From Sphingomonadales bacterium (GTDB lineage: Bacteria; Pseudomonadota; Alphaproteobacteria; Sphingomonadales; Sphingomonadaceae): 64,000 bases of DNA. The translations under genes and the position numbers were made by a program. Shown piece after piece: positions 38,120-46,474 of this stretch. Under the pieces are notes generated by a model. It was not told the DNA's origin. It saw nothing but the letters and a program-made list of their open reading frames with translations, and ran no database searches. The stretch is taken from NCBI GenBank assembly GCA_027483465.1, contig JAIXUQ010000108.1, forward strand, positions 161,806 to 225,805, read 5' to 3'. Each line of letters opens with the position of its first letter. The first letter of the stretch is position 1.

Positions 38120-38593
38120 ATGAAGACCATCGCTCTTGCCGCCACCCTGCTCGGCCTCGCACTCGCCGCGCCCGCCGCCGCCCAGAATGTCCAGAAACTG
38201 GGCACGCCGGGTGGCCGCATCTTGACCACCGCCGTTGTCAAGCCGGGCGCCACCACGGTCTATCTGTCGGGCAATCTGGCCTCGCCGATCGATCCGGCCA
38301 AGCCGACCGAATTTGGCGACACCAAGACCCAGACGATCAGCATCCTCAAGAAGATCAAGGCGCTGCTGCAGGCCCAGGGCATGGACATGAAGGACATCGT
38401 GCGCATGGATGCCTATCTCACCGCCGCGCCGGGCATGGATGGCAAGATGGACTTCGCCGGCTTCAACGCCGGCTTTGCCGAATTCTTCGGCACCGCCGAA
38501 AACCCCACCACCACCACCCGCACCACCATGCAGGTCGCCGCGCTGGCCGGCCCGAACTTCACCGTGGAGCTGACGGTGATCGCCGCCAAATAA
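38120..38593 (+). CDS. RidA/YjgF family protein with signal peptide
   Basis: The 157-residue protein begins with a clear signal peptide (MKTIALAATLLGLALAAPAAAQ), so it should be periplasmic. The remainder is a RidA fold: TTVYLSGNLAS, TQTISILKKIKALLQAQGMDMKDIVRMDAYLT, FNAGFAEFFG and the C-terminal RTTMQVAALAGPNFTVELTVIAA. The Arg of the TxTxRTTMQVAAL segment corresponds to the substrate-binding Arg of RidA imine deaminases. Cytosolic RidA hydrolyses reactive enamine/imine intermediates; the role of exported versions is not established. It lies 92 bp after the TonB receptor and beyond that gene's terminator, so it probably has its own promoter. Confidence 0.88.
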   Translation: MKTIALAATLLGLALAAPAAAQNVQKLGTPGGRILTTAVVKPGATTVYLSGNLASPIDPAKPTEFGDTKTQTISILKKIKALLQAQGMDMKDIVRMDAYLTAAPGMDGKMDFAGFNAGFAEFFGTAENPTTTTRTTMQVAALAGPNFTVELTVIAAK

Positions 38594-38615
38594 GCGGCGT
38601 TCCGGTTGCACAGGG

Positions 38616-38642
38616 GGGCCGTCGCAGCGATGCGGCGGCCCT
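38616..38642. terminator. Candidate terminator between convergent ridA-like and carbonic anhydrase genes
   Basis: GGGCCGTCGC and GCGGCGGCCC form a 10-bp stem with one G-T pair and a short loop, in the 55 bp between two convergent stops. There is no T-run. Confidence 0.4.
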
Positions 38643-38648
38643 CAATCG

Positions 38649-39287
38649 TTACAGCAACACCCGTTCCGGCTGCGGCACATCGGCCAGCACCGTGTCCCGA
38701 TCGATGCGCATCAGCGGCTTGATATGGCCATCGCGCAGATCATAGACCCAGCCGTGCAGGGTAAGCGGCCGGCCGCCGGCAAAGGCAGACTGCACCGGCC
38801 CGGTGCGCGCCAGATGCACCAACTGGTCGCGCACATTCACCTCGACCATGCGGTTCACCCGCGCCTCCCCGGCCGGCAGCGCCATGATCTCATGCTCGTG
38901 ATCGGCCAGCACCTGGCGGGCATGCTCCAGCCAGTGGGCGATCGGCGCATCGGCGCCGCCATCCAGCGCCGCCTGGATGCCGCCACAGCCATAATGGCCG
39001 CAGATCACCACGTGCGGCACCTCCAGCACATGGATGGCATAATGCAGCACCGCCATAAGGTTGCGATCATCCGGATAGACAAGATTGGCGATGTTGCGAT
39101 GCACGAACAGGCCGCCGGGCACCGCCTGGGTCATCTGATCGGGGGCGACCCGGCTGTCGGAACAGCCGATCCACAGGAACACCGGGCGCTGCCAATTGAT
39201 GTTGCGGTTGAAGAATTCAGGGTTCTCGGCCAGCATTTCGGTGGCCCAGGCCCGGTTGGAGAGCAACAGTTGATCAACTTCCTGCAT
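38649..39287 (-). CDS. Beta-class carbonic anhydrase
   Basis: ATG 39287 (MQEVDQLLLSNRAWA) gives 212 residues. The zinc ligands Cys42, His98 and Cys101 and the catalytic Asp44-Arg46 pair (GCSDSRVAPD, CGHYGCGG) sit at the same positions as in E. coli Can. The enzyme interconverts CO2 and bicarbonate in the cytoplasm. It is 14 bp downstream of a SulP transporter gene on the same strand, a pairing known also as fused SulP-carbonic anhydrase proteins, which points to bicarbonate uptake or CO2/HCO3- balance. The longer open frame upstream overlaps the transporter and is rejected. Confidence 0.96.
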   Translation of the reverse strand: MQEVDQLLLSNRAWATEMLAENPEFFNRNINWQRPVFLWIGCSDSRVAPDQMTQAVPGGLFVHRNIANLVYPDDRNLMAVLHYAIHVLEVPHVVICGHYGCGGIQAALDGGADAPIAHWLEHARQVLADHEHEIMALPAGEARVNRMVEVNVRDQLVHLARTGPVQSAFAGGRPLTLHGWVYDLRDGHIKPLMRIDRDTVLADVPQPERVLL

Positions 39288-39301
39288 GGGGGGAGCAGCT
39301 T

Positions 39302-40882
39302 TCAGGTGGCACGGGCACGGGTGACGGGGGCATGAATGCGGGCGGCGCTGCGCTGGCCATGATCGGCGCGCACCCTGATGATGATTGAGCGATATTCGGC
39401 GGCACGCACAAAGCCGTTGATCACCTCGATGCAATCAAGATCGACATAGGCCGTCGCCGACAGATCGATCAGCAGTTCGACCCCATCCGGCACCTGCGCC
39501 AGCGCCGCCTGCAGGGCCGGCTTGTGCATGAAATAGAGGTTGCGCCGGGCCCGCACCATCACCTTGCCGCCATATTCGACGTAGGTGATGATATTGCCGG
39601 TGGACCGCCAGATCACGAAGGCAAAGCCGATCAACAGCCCGATGCCGATCCCGATCAGCAGATCGGTGAACAGGATGGCCAGCACGGTGACGACGAAGGG
39701 GATGAACTGGCTCATCCCCTCGCGCCAGCGCTGCACGAACAAGGCCGGCTTGGCCAGCTTGTAGCCGGTGGCGATCAGCACCGCCGCCAGTGCGGAAAGC
39801 GGAATGAGATTGAGCAGACCGGGCACCAGTGCCAGCCCCAGCAACAGCCACAGGCCGTGCAACATGGTGGACAGCCGCGAATCCGCGCCGCCTTCGACAT
39901 TGGCCGACGAGCGCACGATCACCGAGGTGACCGGCAGACCGCCCAACAGGCCGGAGACCATGTTGCCCAGCCCCTGCGCCATCAGCTCGCGATTCTTGTC
40001 AGTTACCCGGCGCTTGGGATCAATTTCGTCCACCGCCTTCACGCTGAGCAGCGATTCCAGGCTGGCAACGATGGCCAGCGTGAGCGCCACCGTCCACACC
40101 TTGGGATTGGCAACCGCCGCCCAATCAGGCAGCCGCACCTGGTCCACCAGCGCCAGCGGTGTCGCCGCCACCGGCACCTGCACGAGATGGCTGGGGGCAA
40201 TGGCGAGGCCCGGCAGATACTGCTGGAAGGCGGCATTGGCACCCACGCCAAACAGCACCACGACCAACGGCCCCGGCAGCAGCCGCAGGGGGCCCTGTTT
40301 CGGCCGCGCCTTGTCCCACCAGCACAGGAAGAGGAGGCTGATCGCGGCGATGATCGCCGCGCCCCACAGGAAATCATTGGTGAGCATGTGGTTGAGGGCG
40401 GTGAGCGTGTTGTCACCATCGGGCTGGAAAAAGCCGAAATCGCCCTCGGGGTCGCCGTCATAGCCAACGGCATGCGGCAATTGCTTGAGGATGAGGATCA
40501 GGCCGATGGCGGCCAGCATGCCGGTGATCACCGCGCCGGGCACGAATTCGGCGATGGCACCGCCGCGGCTGGCGGCAAACAGCAGTTGCAACACACCGGC
40601 CAAGCACACGCTGAGCAGAAACGCCTCGAAACTGGGCAGGCTGGTGATCGCAGCAAGCACGATGGTAGTGAGGCCGGCAGCCGGCCCGGCCACCGACAGG
40701 GACGAGCGGCTGGCCGCACCCACCACCAGCCCGCCCACAATGCCGGCCACCAGGCCCGACATCAGCGGCGCGCCAGAGGCCAGGGCGACACCCAAGCACA
40801 GCGGCAGCGCCACCAGTGCCACCACGATCGAGGCTGGCACATCCTGGCGCCAGCTCGCCAGCAGGTTGGAGCGGTCGTTCAT
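39302..40882 (-). CDS. SulP family anion transporter (probable bicarbonate uptake)
   Basis: ATG 40882 gives 526 residues. The transmembrane part has the SulP signatures DVPASIVVALVALPLCLGVALASGAPLMSG, GLVVGAASRSSLSVAGPAAG, and LMAQGLGNMVSGLLGGLPVTSVIVRSSANVEGG. A C-terminal STAS domain is present (ELLIDLSATAYVDLDCIEVINGFV). SulP proteins carry sulfate, bicarbonate or dicarboxylates, some with Na+. Pairing with the carbonic anhydrase gene 14 bp downstream suggests bicarbonate, although sulfate cannot be excluded. An in-frame ATG at 40915 would add eleven residues without membrane character. Confidence 0.9.
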   Translation of the reverse strand: MNDRSNLLASWRQDVPASIVVALVALPLCLGVALASGAPLMSGLVAGIVGGLVVGAASRSSLSVAGPAAGLTTIVLAAITSLPSFEAFLLSVCLAGVLQLLFAASRGGAIAEFVPGAVITGMLAAIGLILILKQLPHAVGYDGDPEGDFGFFQPDGDNTLTALNHMLTNDFLWGAAIIAAISLLFLCWWDKARPKQGPLRLLPGPLVVVLFGVGANAAFQQYLPGLAIAPSHLVQVPVAATPLALVDQVRLPDWAAVANPKVWTVALTLAIVASLESLLSVKAVDEIDPKRRVTDKNRELMAQGLGNMVSGLLGGLPVTSVIVRSSANVEGGADSRLSTMLHGLWLLLGLALVPGLLNLIPLSALAAVLIATGYKLAKPALFVQRWREGMSQFIPFVVTVLAILFTDLLIGIGIGLLIGFAFVIWRSTGNIITYVEYGGKVMVRARRNLYFMHKPALQAALAQVPDGVELLIDLSATAYVDLDCIEVINGFVRAAEYRSIIIRVRADHGQRSAARIHAPVTRARAT

Positions 40883-41005
40883 CCCATCTTGTCTCCCACC
40901 CGCAGGAGGACGCACGGCCGCGGTGCTGGCAAGTAGGTATGTTTACGGAGGACAGGCCCGATTGGCGGCTTGCGCGGCACCGTCGCTTCGGCCATGCAAA
41001 GCCGC

Positions 41006-41668
41006 ATGAACGCCATGCCGCCCCTGCAAGCCGTCATCGTGCCGGTCACGCCGCTGCAGCAGAATTGCACCCTGCTGTGGTGCACCAAGACGATGCGCGG
41101 CGCCTTCACTGATCCGGGCGGCGATCTTGATCGTTTGCTGCAAGTGGCAGCCGATCATGGCGTCACCATCGAGAAACTGCTCGTCACCCACGGCCACATC
41201 GATCATTGCGGGCTGACGGGCGTGCTGGCCGAGCGGCTGGGTGTGCCGATCGAGGGGCCGCACCCCGATGACAAGTTCTGGATCGACATGAACCCGGCGC
41301 AGGGCGCCGCCTATGGGGTGCCGGGTGCCACCGCCTTCACCCCCGATCGCTGGCTGTTCGATGGCGATCAGGTAACGGTGGGTGAACTGGTGCTGGACGT
41401 CTATCACTGCCCCGGCCACACGCCGGGCCATGTCGTGTTCCACCATGCTCCATCCCGGTTGGCGATCGTGGGGGACGTGCTGTTCGAAGGCAGCATCGGC
41501 CGCACCGATTTTCCGCGCGGCAATTACAATGATCTGATCACCGCCATCACCACCAAGCTGTGGCCGCTGGGCAATGACACGCAGTTCGTGCCCGGCCACG
41601 GCCGGATGAGCAGCTTTGGCCGCGAGCGGCAGACCAACCCCTTCGTGGGCGACCGGATGTTGGGCTAA
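41006..41668 (+). CDS. gloC: MBL-fold hydrolase, GloC/YcbL type
   Basis: The protein matches E. coli YcbL along its length: VIVPVTPLQQNCTLLWC, FTDPGGD, the metal site THGHIDH, GPHPDDKFWI, CPGHTPGHVVFH, VGDVLFEGSIGRTDFPRG and FVPGHG with the late metal-binding His. These are type II glyoxalase-like enzymes that hydrolyse S-D-lactoylglutathione and protect against methylglyoxal. The start is uncertain: ATGs at 40994, 41006 and 41015 are possible and none has a strong ribosome site; I list 41006, giving 220 residues. It is divergent from the SulP gene and overlaps the convergent MAPEG gene by 4 bp. Confidence 0.88.
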   Translation: MNAMPPLQAVIVPVTPLQQNCTLLWCTKTMRGAFTDPGGDLDRLLQVAADHGVTIEKLLVTHGHIDHCGLTGVLAERLGVPIEGPHPDDKFWIDMNPAQGAAYGVPGATAFTPDRWLFDGDQVTVGELVLDVYHCPGHTPGHVVFHHAPSRLAIVGDVLFEGSIGRTDFPRGNYNDLITAITTKLWPLGNDTQFVPGHGRMSSFGRERQTNPFVGDRMLG

Positions 41669-42081
41669 ACGAAGTCGTGCGGGGCTGGCGCCGGCACCAG
41701 GCCGATCCACAGCGCCCACAGGCTGAGGCCCAGGATGATCAGCCAACTGAGCAGGGCACCGACGGCACGGAAGCCATTGGGTGCCGGCCGGCTCATGCCG
41801 ATGGCATGGGCGATGCGGGCCAGCACCAGCACGCCGCCGATGCCCCACAGCCAGAAATTGCCATGGCCGGTGGTCAGTTCGATGCCCGCCATCAGGATCA
41901 GTGTCAGCGGCACATGCTCGGTGAAATTGCCATGGGCGCGGATGCGTTCCAGCATCTGGGCATCGCCACCATCGCCGATAATGATCTTGCCCGACATGCG
42001 GCGGCCCACCACGCGCAGGGTCAAGGCCATGAATACCAAGCCCAGCAGGCCGGCGGTGATCAGCGTTGCCGGGATCGGCAT
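41665..42081 (-). CDS. MAPEG family membrane protein
   Basis: ATG 42081 shares one base with the stop of bamD (TGATG), so the two are translationally coupled. The 138-residue protein has four membrane helices and the MAPEG motif MLERIRAHGNFTEHVPLTLILMAG, in which the Arg/Asn/Glu residues bind glutathione in family members. MAPEG proteins are membrane glutathione transferases or related peroxidases; bacterial members such as YecN are poorly studied. No clear link to outer-membrane assembly is known despite the coupling to bamD. Confidence 0.87.
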   Translation of the reverse strand: MPIPATLITAGLLGLVFMALTLRVVGRRMSGKIIIGDGGDAQMLERIRAHGNFTEHVPLTLILMAGIELTTGHGNFWLWGIGGVLVLARIAHAIGMSRPAPNGFRAVGALLSWLIILGLSLWALWIGLVPAPAPHDFV

Positions 42082-42875
42082 CAACCGGCCTTTTTCGGCG
42101 CGTCGGGCACCCAGCGCTCCACCAGCCGATAGCTGCGGTCATACCATTTGGAGCCGGGATAATTGTTGCCAAGCACGGCGGCAGCCTTCACCGCCTCCTC
42201 TGGCACGCCCATCGACAGATAGGCCTCCACCAGCCGGTGCAAGGCCTCGGGCGCATGGCTGGTGGTGTCATATTTCTCGATCACGGTGCGGAACCGGGTG
42301 ATCGCGGCGATATAGAGGCCCTGGGACTGATAGAAGCGGCCGATTTCCATTTCCTTGCCGGCCAGATGGTCCCGCGCCAGGTCGATCTTCAGCCGGGCAT
42401 CGGCGGCATAATCGGTGTTGGGATAGCGGCGCACCAATTCGCCCAGCGCGTCCAGCGCCTGCTGGGTGACCTTCTGGTCCTTCCCCACCGCCATGATCTG
42501 GTTGTAGTGGCTCAGCGCCACCATGTAATAGGCATAGGGCGCCTCGCGGCTGCCGGGGTGGAGCGACAGGAACCGCTGCGCCGCGCCAATGGACTCGGCA
42601 TATTCGCCGGCCACGAAATAGCTGAAGCTGCTCATCAACTGGGCCCGGCGGGCCCACACGCTATAGGGGTGCTGGCGCTCCACCTCGTCAAACTGGGCTG
42701 CGGCCAGGCGATATTGGCGCCGGTCCAGCGTGGACTTGGCCGCCGAATAGAGGGTTTCCACATCCTGCGCGATATAGCGCTGGTCCTTCTTGCCCTTGCC
42801 GCGGCCGGCGGCGCAGCCAGACAGCACGGCCAGCGCAACCAGAGACAGCACGGCGGGACGGGTGAAGCGGGACAT
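42081..42875 (-). CDS. bamD: Outer-membrane assembly lipoprotein BamD
   Basis: The 264-residue precursor has a lipobox (LAVLSGC) with Cys21 as the predicted lipidated residue, followed by a charged GRGKGKKD segment. Tetratricopeptide repeats cover the rest: YSAAKSTLDRRQYRLAAAQFDEVERQHPYS, YAESIGAAQRFLSLHPGS, ALGELVRRYPNTDYAADA, AAITRFRTVIEKYDTTSHAPEALHRL. BamD is the essential scaffold that links BamA to BamC/E and recognises beta-barrel substrates such as the receptors encoded in this window. Usual neighbours like recN or lpxC are not within sight; the MAPEG gene follows directly. Confidence 0.94.
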   Translation of the reverse strand: MSRFTRPAVLSLVALAVLSGCAAGRGKGKKDQRYIAQDVETLYSAAKSTLDRRQYRLAAAQFDEVERQHPYSVWARRAQLMSSFSYFVAGEYAESIGAAQRFLSLHPGSREAPYAYYMVALSHYNQIMAVGKDQKVTQQALDALGELVRRYPNTDYAADARLKIDLARDHLAGKEMEIGRFYQSQGLYIAAITRFRTVIEKYDTTSHAPEALHRLVEAYLSMGVPEEAVKAAAVLGNNYPGSKWYDRSYRLVERWVPDAPKKAG

Positions 42876-42949
42876 GGCAGACCCCTAGCAGGACGAAGCG
42901 CCGCGTGGAAGTGGCGCCGCCCCGATGAAGCCGGGCTGAACCGGGAGCT

Positions 42950-44392
42950 TCACAGGTCCTGCGGGCGGCGGCGGATCACCAGATTGCGGATCTCGGTCAT
43001 GTCCTCCATGGCAAAGCGCACGCCCTCGCGGCCGAGGCCACTGTCCTTCACCCCGCCATAGGGCATGTTGTCGACGCGATAGCTCGGCACGTCATTGATC
43101 ACCACCCCGCCAACATCGAGATGATCCCAGGCCTTGAGCATCTGGAACAGATCGCGGGTGAAGATGCCGGCCTGCAAGCCGAACTTGCTGTCGTTGACGA
43201 TGGCCAGCGCCTCTTCGAACGTGCTGAAGCGCGTGAAGAAGGCCACCGGTCCAAACGCCTCCTCGGTGTTCAGCTTTGCCGATGTCGGCACATTTTCCAG
43301 CAGTGTGGCCGCCAGCATCGCGCCATCGCGCTGGCCGCCGCAGAGCAGGGTGGCGCCGCCGGCCACGGCCTCCTGAATCCAGCCATCCAGCCGGGCGGCT
43401 TCCTTCACATCAATCATCGGCCCCACGAATGTGGCCTCCTCGCGCGGATCTCCGGCGATCAATTTCGCCGTACGCTCGACCAGCTTGGCCTTGAACGCTT
43501 CGTACACTTCACCATGCACCAGGATGCGCTGCACGCCGATGCAGCTTTGACCCGATTGGTAGAAGGCGCCGAACACTGTCCGGTCGGCCGCATCGTCAAG
43601 ATCGGCATCAGGCATGATGATCACCGCGGCATTGCCGCCCAGTTCCAGCACCACCTTCTTCTTGCCGGCCCGCGCCTTGAGATCCCAGCCCACATCGGGC
43701 GACCCGGTGAAGCTGAGCAGCTTCAACCGGTCATCGGTGGTGAACAGATCGGCCCCGTCGCGGCTGGCCGGCAGGATCGAGAAGGCGCCAGCGGGCAGGT
43801 TGGTTTCGGCCAGCACCTCGCCGATGATAATGGCGCCCAGCGGCGTGCGGCTGGCCGGCTTCATCACGAACGGGCAGCCCACCGCAATCGCCGGCGCGAT
43901 CTTGTGGGCAGCCAGGTTCAACGGGAAATTGAACGGGCTGATGAAGCTGCACGGCCCGATCGGCACGCGTTTCCACATGCCCTGATAGCCACGCGCCCGG
44001 GCCGAAATGTCGAGCGGTTGGACCTCGCCGGTCATCCGCACGCTTTCTTCGGCCGCGATACGGAACGTGTCGATCAGGCGGCCCACCTCGCCGCGCGCAT
44101 CGCGGATCGGTTTGCCGGCCTCGATGCACAGGGCGTGGGCCAGTTCCTCGAACCGCTCGGTGAAGCGGTTGACGCAATGGGCCAGCACGGCCTGGCGTTC
44201 ATAGCTTGGCATCGCCGCCATCGGCGCGGCGGCGACCACGGCGGCAGCAATCGCCCGATCGATCATCGCCGCATCGGCCTGCGCCACACGCGTGGCTGGC
44301 TGGCCGCTGAACTTGTCGGTCACCACCAGATCGGCGTTGGGTTGCTCCGGCCGGTTGGCCAGATACAGCGGGTAAACGTCCCTCAAGGCCAT
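42950..44392 (-). CDS. NAD(P)-dependent aldehyde dehydrogenase
   Basis: ATG 44392 follows GGGGGGAG at good spacing, so the GTG at 44401 is less likely. The 480-residue enzyme has ISPFNFPLNLAAHKIAPAIAVGCPFVMKPAS, the Rossmann SFTGSPDVGWDLKARAGKKKVVLELGGN with the general-base Glu, and the catalytic Cys in FYQSGQSCIGVQR. EAFGPVAFFTRFSTFEEALAIVND completes the family pattern. It resembles the lactaldehyde / phosphonoacetaldehyde / non-phosphorylating GAPDH branch, so small or semialdehyde substrates are plausible. It follows the quinone-reductase-like gene by 35 bp on the same strand, downstream of oxyR. Confidence 0.93.
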   Translation of the reverse strand: MALRDVYPLYLANRPEQPNADLVVTDKFSGQPATRVAQADAAMIDRAIAAAVVAAAPMAAMPSYERQAVLAHCVNRFTERFEELAHALCIEAGKPIRDARGEVGRLIDTFRIAAEESVRMTGEVQPLDISARARGYQGMWKRVPIGPCSFISPFNFPLNLAAHKIAPAIAVGCPFVMKPASRTPLGAIIIGEVLAETNLPAGAFSILPASRDGADLFTTDDRLKLLSFTGSPDVGWDLKARAGKKKVVLELGGNAAVIIMPDADLDDAADRTVFGAFYQSGQSCIGVQRILVHGEVYEAFKAKLVERTAKLIAGDPREEATFVGPMIDVKEAARLDGWIQEAVAGGATLLCGGQRDGAMLAATLLENVPTSAKLNTEEAFGPVAFFTRFSTFEEALAIVNDSKFGLQAGIFTRDLFQMLKAWDHLDVGGVVINDVPSYRVDNMPYGGVKDSGLGREGVRFAMEDMTEIRNLVIRRRPQDL

Positions 44393-44427
44393 GGCCCTCA
44401 CTCCCCCCGGTTGCGGCCGCTCGGGCC

Positions 44428-45402
44428 TCAGATGGTCAGCACGATCTTGCCCAGCGCCTTGCGCTCCATCATCCAGCGAATGGCTTCTGGCCCTTCATCC
44501 AGGCTGAAATGGCGCGACACGTGCGGCTTCAGCTTGCCAGCCGCATACCATTCCAGCAACTCGGCCATATTCTCCTGGTGCAATTTCGGTTCGGCCTGGG
44601 TGAAGGCGCCCCAGAACACGCCGACGATGCTCGCGCCCTTGATCAGCGGCAGGTTGAGCGGCAGCGCCGGGATCTTGCCGGCGGCAAAGCCGATCACCAG
44701 ATAGCGGCCGTTCCAGGCAATGCTGCGGAAGGCTGGTTCGGCATAACGGTCGCCCACCGGATCATAGATGACATCGGCGCCGCGTCCGCCGGTCAATGCC
44801 TTCACCCGCTCTTTCAGGTCTTCGGTGGCATAGTTGATGACCGCATCGGCGCCAAACGCCTTGCACAATTCCAGCTTCTCATCCGAACTGGCCGCCGCGA
44901 TCACCTTCGCGCCCATCACCTTGCCCAGTTCCACCGCGGTCAGGCCCACACCGCCGGCCGCGCCCAGCACCAGCAGCGTCTCACCCGGCTTGAGCGCGCC
45001 GCGCTGTTTCAGGGCATGATGGCTGGTGCCATAGGTCATGGTGAAGCCGGCCGCGATGTCGAACGGCATGCCGGGCAGCATTTTCACCACCTGCGCGCGG
45101 TTGGCGATCACGGCTTCGGCCATGGCGCCGTGCCCGGTCATGGCGATCACCTGATCGCCCACCGCCAAATCGCTGATGCCCTCGCCCACGGCGCTGACCA
45201 CGCCGGCACATTCGCCGCCCGGGCTGAACGGCAGCGCCGGTTTGAACTGATAGAGATTCTGGATGATCAGCGTGTCAGGGAAATTCACCCCCACCGCCTT
45301 CACGTTGATCCGCACCTGGCCCTTGCCCGGTTCCGGCAGCGCGATATCGCGCACCACCAGCGCTTCAGGTGGTCCATGTTCCACGCACAACACGGCTTTC
45401 AT
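44428..45402 (-). CDS. NADPH:quinone oxidoreductase-like MDR protein
   Basis: The 324-residue protein is a medium-chain reductase of the quinone oxidoreductase class. The N-terminus MKAVLCVEHGPPEALVVRDIALPEPGKGQVRI and AVGVNFPDTLIIQNLYQFKPALPFSPGGECAG are typical. The Rossmann motif is LVLGAAGGVGLTAVELGKVMGAKVIAAASS. The catalytic zinc ligands of alcohol dehydrogenases are absent, as expected for this class. It would reduce quinones or enoyl compounds with NADPH. It lies between oxyR (50 bp upstream) and the aldehyde dehydrogenase gene, suggesting a role in handling reactive electrophiles. Confidence 0.92.
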   Translation of the reverse strand: MKAVLCVEHGPPEALVVRDIALPEPGKGQVRINVKAVGVNFPDTLIIQNLYQFKPALPFSPGGECAGVVSAVGEGISDLAVGDQVIAMTGHGAMAEAVIANRAQVVKMLPGMPFDIAAGFTMTYGTSHHALKQRGALKPGETLLVLGAAGGVGLTAVELGKVMGAKVIAAASSDEKLELCKAFGADAVINYATEDLKERVKALTGGRGADVIYDPVGDRYAEPAFRSIAWNGRYLVIGFAAGKIPALPLNLPLIKGASIVGVFWGAFTQAEPKLHQENMAELLEWYAAGKLKPHVSRHFSLDEGPEAIRWMMERKALGKIVLTI

Positions 45403-45452
45403 CGCTCAGTCTCCCCGCAATCTGCTTTGGCCGGCAGCATAGCGGCGGCGCT

Positions 45453-46355
45453 TCATGCCGCCAATCCTGCCACTATTGCCGCGCCCAGCAGGCGGAATTC
45501 GGCCTCGCGCGGGGAGCCCTGCCGCCACACCAGCGCCAGCGTGCGCGCCGCGCTGCCGCTCAGCGGCCGCGCGATCAGCCGGGTGTGGGCGATGATGCCG
45601 GCATCCAGCGCCAGCTTGGGCATCAGCGTCTGCCCCAGGCCGCCGGCCACCATTTCCACCAAAGTCACCAGGCTGGTGCCGCGATGGCCGGGATCGGCGC
45701 GCAATTCGGGGCGGCCACAGGCCGAAAGCGCCTGATCCTTCAGGCAATGGCCGTCCTCCAGCAGCAGCAACTGGTTTGCATCGATCGAATCGGGCGCCAC
45801 TGATGGCGGCGGATCGGGCAGATCGCCGGGGGCAAACACCAGGAAGAACGGGTCTTCGGCCAGCGGCAGCACTGTCAGGCCCGGCGTGTCCCACGGCAGC
45901 GCCAGCAACACCGCATCCAGCATGCCGCGCGCCAGCGCCTCCGTTGCCGGGCCGCTCATCTCCTCGCGCAGATAGAGCTTGAGATCGGGATATTCCGCCC
46001 GCACCTGCGCGGCCACGCGCGGCAGCAGAAAGGGCGCGATGGTGGGGATCACCCCCAGCCTGAGCGGTCCGGCCAGCGGCTTGTCGCCGCCCACCGTCAG
46101 CCCCACCAGTTCATCCGCCTCGCGCAGCACGCCATAGGCCTTGGCCACCACGCGTTCGCCCATCGGGGTGAAGCGCACCACCCGGCGGTTGCGTTCGACC
46201 AGCCGCACACCCAGCAGAGATTCCAGTTCGGCCAAGCCAGCCGACAGGGTGGACTGGGTGACGAAGCAAGCCTCCGCCGCCCGGCCGAAATGGCCGTGGA
46301 TGTGCAGCGCCGTCAGATACTGCAACTGCTTCAGGGTGGGCTGAAAGGCCGTCAT
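45453..46355 (-). CDS. oxyR: Hydrogen-peroxide sensor OxyR (LysR family)
   Basis: The 300-residue regulator has an N-terminal winged helix (LKQLQYLTALHIHGHFGRAAEACFVTQSTLSAGLAELE) and a LysR ligand domain. LLEDGHCLKDQALSAC holds Cys204 and Cys213, nine residues apart like the redox pair C199/C208 of E. coli OxyR, in nearly the same local sequence. Oxidation by H2O2 forms a disulfide and switches on target genes. It is divergent from ahpC across 119 bp, and the ahpC-ahpD pair is its most likely target. The gene may continue into the quinone-reductase and aldehyde-dehydrogenase genes. Confidence 0.95.
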   Translation of the reverse strand: MTAFQPTLKQLQYLTALHIHGHFGRAAEACFVTQSTLSAGLAELESLLGVRLVERNRRVVRFTPMGERVVAKAYGVLREADELVGLTVGGDKPLAGPLRLGVIPTIAPFLLPRVAAQVRAEYPDLKLYLREEMSGPATEALARGMLDAVLLALPWDTPGLTVLPLAEDPFFLVFAPGDLPDPPPSVAPDSIDANQLLLLEDGHCLKDQALSACGRPELRADPGHRGTSLVTLVEMVAGGLGQTLMPKLALDAGIIAHTRLIARPLSGSAARTLALVWRQGSPREAEFRLLGAAIVAGLAA

Positions 46356-46375
46356 CGACAGATTCGATTTGTCAC

Positions 46376-46404
46376 ACCGATATTATCGATTGGATTTCTA
46401 TCTC
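46376..46404. promoter_or_regulatory. Candidate OxyR operator in the oxyR/ahpC divergent region
   Basis: An AT-rich patch stands out from the GC-rich surroundings. On the minus strand it reads ATAG-N7-ATCG and continues ATAATATCGG, a partial match to the ATAG-N7-CTAT repeats bound by OxyR. It lies about 20 bp from the oxyR start and 70 bp from the ahpC start, a position suited to control both. The match is imperfect. Confidence 0.4.
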
Positions 46405-46474
46405 CACTGCCGCCATTGCACAACCCGCCAGCCGTGCTGGCCCAGTTTTCAACCCCCAAGCAAGGACTCCACCC

